A stretch of DNA of 64,000 nucleotides from Pseudomonas graminis (GTDB lineage Bacteria; Pseudomonadota; Gammaproteobacteria; Pseudomonadales; Pseudomonadaceae): contig NZ_MTSB01000003.1 of the NCBI RefSeq assembly GCF_002093745.1, positions 124,001-188,000 on the forward strand. Reading direction: 5' to 3'. The position numbers and the translations under genes are program-made. A model generated the notes under the pieces. It did not search any database. It was not told the origin of the DNA and saw nothing but the letters and a program-made list of their open reading frames with translations. Shown here piece after piece: positions 57,373 to 64,000 of this stretch. Position 1 is the first letter of the stretch. The number at the start of each line of letters is the position of its first letter.

Positions 57373-58425
57373 TCACCCGGCAACCATGACCCGATTTCGC
57401 CCTTGCTGCTTGCCCATGTAGAGCGAGGTGTCTGCGCGGTTGAGTGTGACCTGAAACGTCTCTCCTGTGGCGAGCGTGGCCACCGCCAGGGTCGCGGTAA
57501 CCGGAATTTCGCGCTTTTCGATCCGGCCGGCCTCTTCACTGATGCGCTGCCAGATACGTTCCGCCACCCTCAGCGCGTCTTCCGGCCTGGTGTCCGGCAT
57601 CAACACCAGAAACTCCTCACCGCCCCAGCGCGCGGCGATGTCACTGCCGCGCACGCTGGTACTGATGACTTCAGCCACACGCTGGAGCACAGCGTCTCCG
57701 GTCTCGTGCCCGTGACGATCATTGATCTGTTTGAAATGATCGATGTCCAGCAGGACCAGAGAAGCAGACAACCCCAGACGTCTTCCCTCCAGTTCCCGCA
57801 CGCGTTGCAGCACCCGCCTGCGGGTGTAGAGGTTGGTCAGGCTGTCACGATTGGCAATATGAAACAGGCTCAGCTGCATCGACGATGTGAAGCGTACTGA
57901 CAAAGCGGTGGCATAAATCGACAAGATGGTCGCCGTCAGTATGTTGATAATGCCGAACGCGTCCAGCACGCCCTGGCCCAAGCCGTAGCCTTGTCCCATG
58001 TAGCGGCGAAAGGTGAAGCATCCGACCAGCGACAGGAGGATCGCCAGGCTATAGCCGATACGCCTGACCGGGACCAGTTGAAAGGTAAAGGCGATGATCG
58101 GGATCACGCAAAACAGGTAAAAGCTGAAGTTGCTTTCCCACCCCAGTTCCCATGTCGCGAGCAGCGCATGACCGATGATCTCCAGGGACATCAATTGCCC
58201 GGCCTGGCGGTAACGCTGCCGGCGGATCAGGTAAAGGCAATTGACATAGATCAGCGTGCTGACAATGTTTGCTATCCACATGACCTGCATGCCCAGGCCA
58301 ATGAACACTACCAGCAGCACACAGTGAATGCTCAGCGCGACGTAAACGATCGTGATGTGTTTCCAGAACTGGATAGCTGTGTCCTTGAACAGCTGGGCGC
58401 GGTCTTCCGCTGGAAGAGTCATCAT
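57373..58425 (-). CDS. Membrane-bound diguanylate cyclase (GGDEF)
   Basis: 350 residues from ATG 58425 (ATG 58422 also possible; a longer frame to 58602 is unlikely). Five or six membrane helices at the N-terminus form a sensor similar to the MASE2-type layout, followed by a GGDEF domain. The active site is ARWGGEEFLVLMPD, and an I-site RGSD sits five residues before GGEEF, so product inhibition is expected. It should make cyclic di-GMP. There is no EAL domain. Confidence 0.92.
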   Translation of the reverse strand: MMTLPAEDRAQLFKDTAIQFWKHITIVYVALSIHCVLLVVFIGLGMQVMWIANIVSTLIYVNCLYLIRRQRYRQAGQLMSLEIIGHALLATWELGWESNFSFYLFCVIPIIAFTFQLVPVRRIGYSLAILLSLVGCFTFRRYMGQGYGLGQGVLDAFGIINILTATILSIYATALSVRFTSSMQLSLFHIANRDSLTNLYTRRRVLQRVRELEGRRLGLSASLVLLDIDHFKQINDRHGHETGDAVLQRVAEVISTSVRGSDIAARWGGEEFLVLMPDTRPEDALRVAERIWQRISEEAGRIEKREIPVTATLAVATLATGETFQVTLNRADTSLYMGKQQGRNRVMVAG

Positions 58426-58839
58426 CACGTTATCTCGAAATGCAGGTGGAATATGAGCATGAATAGCGGGTCTGTACGAAAAATCGGCGAGCGCAGCCAC
58501 TGTTCGTGCAAAGCCCAGGTCGAGATCATGATCTATTGTCGGCCTGAACCGATCACGCTGGATACGGCGGCTCGACAATAAAGTGTACCTGCAGGCGCGC
58601 AATCAAGCGTCGCGGCGTGCAGGGAGGTGTCAAATGGACATCACTTAGGGCAGGTAGTGCAATCTCGACCCCCTTTTTAAATTCGCAGACCAGATCGCAA
58701 AGGCCGCAGCTGTTCGTCAATTGGCAGTAGCGATCCCGGGTTCCTGGAAATACTATCGGCAACGGCATTGCGTTGATCGCGCATGCCTGTGGCCCGTCAA
58801 GACGCGGGCAGTCCTGAATGACTCAAAAGGAACGCACCG
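58426..58839. promoter_or_regulatory. Intergenic region between diguanylate cyclase and dienelactone-hydrolase-like genes
   Basis: 414 bases without a credible gene. Divergent promoters must lie here. Near 58670-58690 a run of C and T (CCCCCTTTTTAAATT) precedes a moderately AT-rich stretch. AAAAGGAA just before ATG 58840 is the likely Shine-Dalgarno of the next gene. No other structure recognised. Confidence 0.35.
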
Positions 58840-59727
58840 ATGGAACGTCTCACCGCGAAAGACTTTGCGCCTGAACTGCTTGAGCTGTACGACTACTACG
58901 CACACGGCAAGATCAACCGGCGCGAGTTTCTTGACCGTGCAGCGCTGTTCTCGTTGGGCGGCCTGACCGCAGGCGCGCTGCTTGCCTCCCTCAGCCCGAA
59001 TTACGCGATGGCCACACAGATCGAGTTCACTGACCCGGACATCATTGCCGAGTACGTGTCCTACCCCTCGCCCAAGGGGCATGGTCAGGTGCGCGGCTAC
59101 CTGGTGCGTCCGGCCAAAGCCACCGGCAAAGTGCCTGCCGTTGTGGTGGCGCACGAGAATCGCGGTTTGAACCCTTATATCGAAGATGTCGCCCGCCGCG
59201 TGGCCAAAGCCGGGTTCATCGCCTTGGCGCCTGACGGACTCTCATCGGTCGGTGGTTACCCGGGCAATGACGACAAGGGCCGAGAGCTGCAACAGAAAGT
59301 GGACCCGGAAAAGCTCATGAACGACTTCTTCGCTGCCGTCGAGTGGCTGATGAAACATGATGCAACCACCGGCAAGGTCGGAATCACCGGTTTTTGCTAC
59401 GGCGGCGGCGTGGCTAACGCTGCGGCGGTTGCGTACCCGGAGCTGGGCGCGGCGGTCTCGTTCTACGGGCGTCAGCCTGACGCCAAAGACGTGGCGAAGA
59501 TCAAGGCACCGGTGATGATTCACTACGGCGAACTGGACACGCGCATCAACGAAGGCTGGCCCGCTTATGAAAAAGCCTTGAAAGCGGCCGGCACGACGTA
59601 TGAGACCTACATCTATCCGGGTGCCAACCACGGCTTTCACAACGACTCCACCCCGCGCTACGACGAAGTTGCCGCCAAACTGGCCTGGGAGCGAACGTTG
59701 GGGTGGTTCAACAAGTACCTGGTGTGA
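58840..59727 (+). CDS. Dienelactone-hydrolase-family protein with twin-arginine-like N-terminus (YghX-like)
   Basis: 295 residues. [17 protein letters not shown] has a twin-arginine motif followed by a hydrophobic segment, but about 25 residues precede it. The alpha/beta hydrolase core has [16 protein letters not shown] and the Cys nucleophile in [12 protein letters not shown], then [10 protein letters not shown] (Asp) and [10 protein letters not shown] (His). The family hydrolyses dienelactone-like esters, and YghX-type members have this N-terminus. The physiological substrate is unknown. Confidence 0.85.
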   Translation: MERLTAKDFAPELLELYDYYAHGKINRREFLDRAALFSLGGLTAGALLASLSPNYAMATQIEFTDPDIIAEYVSYPSPKGHGQVRGYLVRPAKATGKVPAVVVAHENRGLNPYIEDVARRVAKAGFIALAPDGLSSVGGYPGNDDKGRELQQKVDPEKLMNDFFAAVEWLMKHDATTGKVGITGFCYGGGVANAAAVAYPELGAAVSFYGRQPDAKDVAKIKAPVMIHYGELDTRINEGWPAYEKALKAAGTTYETYIYPGANHGFHNDSTPRYDEVAAKLAWERTLGWFNKYLV

Positions 59728-59756
59728 GGGCTGATCCTAAAAATGCATCTTCGGCG

Positions 59757-59832
59757 ATCATACCGACCCTTTCACGAACAAACGAAGCGTCGCCCGGCCC
59801 GCGCCCACGGCCTTCGGCCAGAATCAAAAGCG
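59757..59832. repeat. REP-like remnant matching the 10-kb array
   Basis: After TACCGACCCTTTCACGAACA comes a degenerate arm and then CGGCCTTCGGCCAGAATC, the same segment that closes each unit of the 10157-10855 array. It lies in the 205-bp gap between convergent genes, a usual place for Pseudomonas REP elements. Confidence 0.6.
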
Positions 59833-59932
59833 GACGTGGGTATACGCTGAGCGCCAGAGCGTACGGAACGATAATTCAAGCCATCGGGCGACGCTCCGCG
59901 TCGCATGTCGTTCTGGGCGCTCCGCGTGCTGA

Positions 59933-62900
59933 TTAACTCGCCCGCACCCGCTCCAGCAGTACTTGCAACGGATGTTGCACAACCTTGCCATCCTGGCGTT
60001 TGACCTGGCTGCGGCATGAGTAGCCGTCGGCGACCAATCGGCCATCACCTGCGTGGCGTGCTACCAGAGGTTGCCAGGACTGGCGATAGATCGTTTCACT
60101 GGTTTTTACGTTTCGGGTTTCATGCCCATAAGTGCCGGACATGCCACAGCAGCCGCTTGCCAGCACCTCCAGTTTGAGGCCTGCGCGGGCGAAGGCTGTC
60201 TGCCAGAGGCCGATACTGCCCGGTTCGTTGGTCTTTTCAGTGCAGTGCGGCAGGAAATAATAGGTTTCGTCTGACTGAGCGTCGCTCTGCGCCTCAAGTT
60301 CGGTCGCCAGCCATTCCTGCGGCAACATCACGATCGGCACGTGCTCGCTGCCCAGAGCCTTGCTGTATTCCTGGCGATAGACCAGGGTCATGGCCGGGTC
60401 CAGGCCAATCAGCGGGATGCCGTATTCCGCCAGTTTGCCCAGTGACTGACTGTTGACGATGGCGGCCTTTTCAAACGCAGCGAGAAAGCCCTGCACCTGC
60501 AACGGCTTGCCATTGGGCGCAAACGGCGCGAGGTAGACCTGATACCCCAGACGCGAAATCAACTCCAGCCAGTCTGCTACCACGGGCGTTTCGAAATAAC
60601 GGGTAAACGCATCCTGCACCAGCACCACCGTGCGCTTGCGCTGCTGATCGGTCAGCGCGGCCAGCCGCTGCGGCGTGGCGATCCCGACATTCCAGCGGGC
60701 GCACACGGCTCTGAAATCCATCAGGCTCAGCAACGGGCTGTCGACCATCCCGGCAACGTGTTCAAGCAGGTAACGCACCGGTTTTGCGCCCATGAGCGCG
60801 TTGTACAGCTTCGGAAAGCGTGCCAGGTGCGGGATGCTGAACTCCAGCGAGCCAATCAGGTAATCCTTGACCGGGCGCAGGTAGCGGCTGTGGTACAGCT
60901 CCAGAAAACGCGAACGGAATTCGGGCACGTTGACCTTGACCGGACACTGCCCAGCGCAGGACTTACACGCCAGGCAACCGGCCATAGCGTCAAACACTTC
61001 GTGGGAGAAATCCTTCTGCCCCGCCACTCTGGCCACACTGTTGAACGTTCGCTCGGCCAGGCTCTTCAGCACGTTGGCCGTGCGCGCCCTGGCACTGGCG
61101 GTCAAGACGTTCACATCCTGCTCGCCTTGCAGGCGCAGCCACTCACGCACCAGCGACGCCCGGCCTTTGGGCGAGTGAATCCGGTCGCGGGTGGCTTTCC
61201 ACGAGGGGCACATGGCGTCGTCGGTGTCGTAGTTGTAACAGGCCCCATTGCCGTTGCAATGCAGCGCGCTGTCGTAGCTCTGCCACACGCGCTCGTCAAT
61301 CTTGCGGTCCAGATCGCCGCGCAGCGTCACCTCGTCCACCAGGGTCAGGCGCGCGTCGGGCACGGTCGCAGGCGTGGCGATTTTCCCGGGGTTAAGCTGG
61401 TTGAAGGGGTCACAGGCAGCCTTGAGCGCCTGCAACGCCGGGTACAGCTCGCCAAAATACTCGGGAACGTATTGCGAACGCAGGCCCTTGCCATGCTCGC
61501 CCCACAACAAGCCGCCATAGCGTTTGGTGAGCGCCGCAACGGCGTCAGAGATGGGGCGAATCAGCGCTGCCTGCGCCGGGTCTTTCATGTCCAGAATCGG
61601 TCGCACATGCAGCACGCCGGCATCCACATGGCCGAACATGCCGTATTGCAGGCCATAGCTGTCCAGCAACGCGCGAAACTCCTGGATGTAATCGGCGAGA
61701 TTTTCCGGCGGCACGGCGGTGTCTTCTACAAAAGGCTGAGGCCGGGCCTCGCCCTTGACGTTGCCGAGCAATCCCACCGAGCGTTTGCGCATCGCGTAGA
61801 CCCGATTCACCGCCGCACTGCCGATTGCCAGCGTATGACCGAGGCGCACGACAGAGGTGTCTGCCTGCAAATGGCCGACGAAGGCATGCACGCGCTGCTC
61901 CACGTCGCTCAACTCATCGCCACTGAACTCGATCAGGTTGATGCCCAGCGTCGGTGTTGCCGGGTCCTGCGGAAAGTACTCGGCCACGCCGTGCCAGACG
62001 ATGTCCTGCATCGCCAGCATCAGCACCTTGGAATCCACGGTCTCGATGGACAGCGGCTTGTGCGCCATCAAGGCCTTGGCGTCGCGCAAGGCGTCCATGA
62101 AGCCTGCATAGCGCACGTTGACCAGGATCGAATGCTTGGGAATCGGCAACACATTGAGCCTGGCTTCGACGATGAAGCCCAGCGAGCCTTCAGAGCCGCA
62201 CAGCACGCTGTTGAGGTTGAAGCGCCCGTCTTCCTCACGCAGGTGCGCCAGGTCGTAGCCGGTCAGGCAGCGATTGAGTGGCGGAAAGACATCTTTTATC
62301 AACTGCGCCTGAGTGTCGGCAATCTGCTGGGCACAGCGGTACACGTCACCGGCCCGGTCGACGCGTGCCTGCTCGCTGGCCAGTTGCTCGGCGCCCATTG
62401 CCTGGCTGTGAACATACGAACCACCGAGCAAAACGGTGGTCAGTTCCAGCACATGGCCGCGGGTCTTGCCGTAGGTGCAACTGCCCTGCCCGCTGGCGTC
62501 GGTATTGATCATGCCGCCCACGGTGGCGCGGTTGGAGGTCGACAGTTCAGGCGCGAAAAACAGCCCGTGCGGTTTGAGCGCGGCGTTGAGCTGGTCTTTG
62601 ACCACGCCCGTCTGTACACGCACCCAGCGCTCCTCGACATTGATTTCGAGGATGGTGTTCATGTGCCGCGACAGGTCGACAACCACCCCATCGGTCAGTG
62701 ACTGGCCATTGGTGCCGGTGCCGCCGCCACGCGGGGTCAGCACGACGTCCTTGTGCTCGGGCCGCGCAGCCAGACGGGCAACAATCGCCACATCGTGGCT
62801 GTCCATCGGGAACACCGCCGCCTGTGGCAGGCGCTGATAGATGGAGTTGTCGGTGGCCAGCACCGTGCGCGAACCGTGATCCCTGGCGATTTCGCCGCGA

Positions 62901-62980
62901 AAGCCACCTTCACTCAAGGCATTGAGAAAACGGTCGTAGTGACCGGCCTGCTCGGAGGTCGGTTTCAACAGCGCGATCAT
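59933..62980 (-). CDS. ydiJ: YdiJ-type FAD-linked oxidase with Fe-S domain (D-2-hydroxyglutarate dehydrogenase-like)
   Basis: 1015 residues from ATG 62980 with AGGAAG upstream; E. coli YdiJ has a similar length. The N-terminus is an FAD_binding_4 domain (VVLTPRGGGTGTNGQSLTDG), followed by an FAD-oxidase C-terminal domain (YGMFGHVDAGVLHVRPILDM). The C-terminal part has a 4Fe-4S site CLACKSCAGQCPVKVN and a CCG-type motif (ASGCCGMSGTYGHE). YdiJ oxidises D-2-hydroxyglutarate to 2-oxoglutarate. Lactate or glycolate oxidation is a possible alternative. Divergent from LysR at 63134. Confidence 0.88.
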   Translation of the reverse strand: MIALLKPTSEQAGHYDRFLNALSEGGFRGEIARDHGSRTVLATDNSIYQRLPQAAVFPMDSHDVAIVARLAARPEHKDVVLTPRGGGTGTNGQSLTDGVVVDLSRHMNTILEINVEERWVRVQTGVVKDQLNAALKPHGLFFAPELSTSNRATVGGMINTDASGQGSCTYGKTRGHVLELTTVLLGGSYVHSQAMGAEQLASEQARVDRAGDVYRCAQQIADTQAQLIKDVFPPLNRCLTGYDLAHLREEDGRFNLNSVLCGSEGSLGFIVEARLNVLPIPKHSILVNVRYAGFMDALRDAKALMAHKPLSIETVDSKVLMLAMQDIVWHGVAEYFPQDPATPTLGINLIEFSGDELSDVEQRVHAFVGHLQADTSVVRLGHTLAIGSAAVNRVYAMRKRSVGLLGNVKGEARPQPFVEDTAVPPENLADYIQEFRALLDSYGLQYGMFGHVDAGVLHVRPILDMKDPAQAALIRPISDAVAALTKRYGGLLWGEHGKGLRSQYVPEYFGELYPALQALKAACDPFNQLNPGKIATPATVPDARLTLVDEVTLRGDLDRKIDERVWQSYDSALHCNGNGACYNYDTDDAMCPSWKATRDRIHSPKGRASLVREWLRLQGEQDVNVLTASARARTANVLKSLAERTFNSVARVAGQKDFSHEVFDAMAGCLACKSCAGQCPVKVNVPEFRSRFLELYHSRYLRPVKDYLIGSLEFSIPHLARFPKLYNALMGAKPVRYLLEHVAGMVDSPLLSLMDFRAVCARWNVGIATPQRLAALTDQQRKRTVVLVQDAFTRYFETPVVADWLELISRLGYQVYLAPFAPNGKPLQVQGFLAAFEKAAIVNSQSLGKLAEYGIPLIGLDPAMTLVYRQEYSKALGSEHVPIVMLPQEWLATELEAQSDAQSDETYYFLPHCTEKTNEPGSIGLWQTAFARAGLKLEVLASGCCGMSGTYGHETRNVKTSETIYRQSWQPLVARHAGDGRLVADGYSCRSQVKRQDGKVVQHPLQVLLERVRAS

Positions 62981-63013
62981 GGGGTCTTCCTGGCTGGCTA
63001 GGCGTTTTATATG

Positions 63014-63031
63014 CAAAGCACGTATGCTTTG
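63014..63031. promoter_or_regulatory. Perfect interrupted palindrome between ydiJ and LysR
   Basis: CAAAGCA-CGTA-TGCTTTG, 7-bp arms with a 4-bp centre, lies 34 bp upstream of ATG 62980 and about 100 bp upstream of the LysR start. It is the only strong dyad in the 153-bp divergent region and is a candidate LysR operator for ydiJ. A hairpin in the ydiJ leader is the alternative. Confidence 0.45.
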
Positions 63032-63133
63032 AAACGCTCGAATGCATGGCGTTATCAACGGTTACAGGGATTCTCCAGCCTGTCACGCGTCGGTGCAAAC
63101 GTAAAACCTGCCGTTTTTCCATGAGTTTTATGA

Positions 63134-64000
63134 ATGAACACGCGACGACTGACGCCCTCGATGTCACTGCTGCTGGCTTTTGAAGCTGCGGCGCGGCACG
63201 GCAGTTTCACCAAAGCGGCCGACGAACTGGCCCTGACCCAGAGTGCGGTGAGCCGACAGGTACAGGCGCTGGAGGCGCAACTGGACGTGGAGCTGTTCAA
63301 GCGTGACGGCCGGCGCATCGAGCTGACCACAGCAGGTGCGCTGTATCAGCACGAACTGGCCGCTGCACTGGGTCGCATCCGCAGTGCAACCTTGCAGACC
63401 ATTGCGCACAAGGCCGAAGGCGGCACGCTGCACCTGGCGGTACTGCCGACGTTCGGCTCCAAATGGCTGCTGCCGCGGATGAATGACTTTTACGCCAGGC
63501 ACCCCGGCTACGTGGTGCATATCCATTCACGCATCGTGCATGCCGACCTGACACCTGCGGCCAGCGAAATGAACGCCATCATCTGTGCCGGCCACGGCAA
63601 CTGGCCAGGCTACAGGGCTCATTCGCTGGTCAGCGAAAAGCTGGTGGTCATCGCCAGCCCGACGGCGCTTCCCGGTTACCGGTCGATGACCCCGGCGCAC
63701 GTTGCCCAACAGTCGTTGCTGAGCGTCGTGTCCCGGCCCAATGCCTGGTCGGACTGGTTTGACAGCAATCACCTGGCCCACCACATCATGCGCCCCGGCC
63801 CGAGCTTCGAGTTGACCTCGCACCTGATCCAGGCTGTGGCGGCGGGTATTGGTATTGCACTGGTGCCACGCATTCTGGTGCAGGACGAAATCGCCAACGG
63901 CGAACTGGTCACGCTGTTCGAACCGCTGGACAGCGGGCGCAGTTACTACCTGGTCTATGCCACGCGCTTTCAGAACCTGCCGTCGTTGTGCGTGTTCAGA
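63134..64000 (+). CDS. LysR-family regulator, GcvA-like, 3' end beyond window
   Basis: 289 codons to the window edge with no stop yet. The HTH is LLLAFEAAARHGSFTKAADEL followed by LTQSAVSRQVQALE, a GcvA/AmpR-type reading head. The effector domain has GTLHLAVLPTFGSKWLLPRM. The start at ATG 63134 (frame MNTRRLTPSMSLLLAFE) is chosen because the ATG at 63121 is in a frame that soon stops. It is divergent from ydiJ and is its probable regulator. Confidence 0.88.
   Translation, partial: MNTRRLTPSMSLLLAFEAAARHGSFTKAADELALTQSAVSRQVQALEAQLDVELFKRDGRRIELTTAGALYQHELAAALGRIRSATLQTIAHKAEGGTLHLAVLPTFGSKWLLPRMNDFYARHPGYVVHIHSRIVHADLTPAASEMNAIICAGHGNWPGYRAHSLVSEKLVVIASPTALPGYRSMTPAHVAQQSLLSVVSRPNAWSDWFDSNHLAHHIMRPGPSFELTSHLIQAVAAGIGIALVPRILVQDEIANGELVTLFEPLDSGRSYYLVYATRFQNLPSLCVFR

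Noticed and set aside
60758..62701. A 647-codon open frame on the plus strand
   Set aside because: It lies antisense inside the ydiJ gene, whose protein has clear FAD and Fe-S motifs; GC-rich codon bias creates long antisense frames.

Overview
The window looks like chromosomal DNA of a Pseudomonas syringae-group bacterium. Three things suggest this: a lipopeptide synthetase that begins beside a divergent LuxR regulator (the syringafactin arrangement), Pseudomonas-type REP elements, and moderately GC-rich coding sequence on both strands. I saw no tRNA, rRNA, insertion sequence, CRISPR array or phage gene. No database search was possible, so product names rest on motifs, length and context.

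Layout. (1) 1-4674: the 5' part of an NRPS gene with its divergent LuxR regulator. (2) 4792-14472: a sugar or polyol catabolic locus with a SorC regulator, RpiB-type isomerase, ribose-type ABC importer, SDR and zinc dehydrogenases, and a split DhaK/DhaL kinase. It resembles tetritol (threitol/erythritol) pathways. A 180-bp tandem REP array lies inside it. (3) 14486-23459: an unassigned acyl-metabolism locus with a Rieske oxygenase, GH3-type acyl-amide synthetase, two desaturase-type proteins (one fused to a PAP2 domain), a ferritin-like PF10118 protein, an alpha/beta hydrolase and two GNAT-like proteins. (4) 23620-28991: SDR, cupin and LysR genes, then a PmrAB/QseBC-like two-component system with two well-formed CTTAAT-N5-CTTAAT boxes, a lipoprotein and a DoxX protein.

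(5) 29017-44783 is the standout: about 15 tightly packed or overlapping minus-strand genes plus a terminal GntR regulator. They encode a pol-beta-type nucleotidyltransferase, an unknown protein, a class III aminotransferase, an SRPBCC protein, a thioester-reductase-like SDR, a desaturase, two dCTP-deaminase-like proteins, a dikinase-type phosphotransferase, two proteins related to triphosphate tunnel (CYTH) enzymes, an HPr-kinase-like protein, a small P-loop kinase, an alkaline-phosphatase-superfamily protein and a HAD phosphatase. I read it as an undescribed pathway for a phosphorylated, nucleotide-like or N-P-containing small molecule. Both paralogous pairs have one partner that has lost catalytic residues. 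In the dCTP-deaminase pair the losses are complementary, which suggests a composite heteromeric active site. A divergent PLP decarboxylase and SMR exporter (45345-46820) may belong to the same system.

(6) 46866-55948: a phosphodiesterase and an eight-gene operon (flavin monooxygenase, peptide/nickel-type ABC importer, two AhpD/CMD proteins). (7) 56312-64000: LysR, a diguanylate cyclase, a dienelactone-hydrolase-like protein, a YdiJ-type FAD/Fe-S dehydrogenase and its divergent, truncated LysR regulator.
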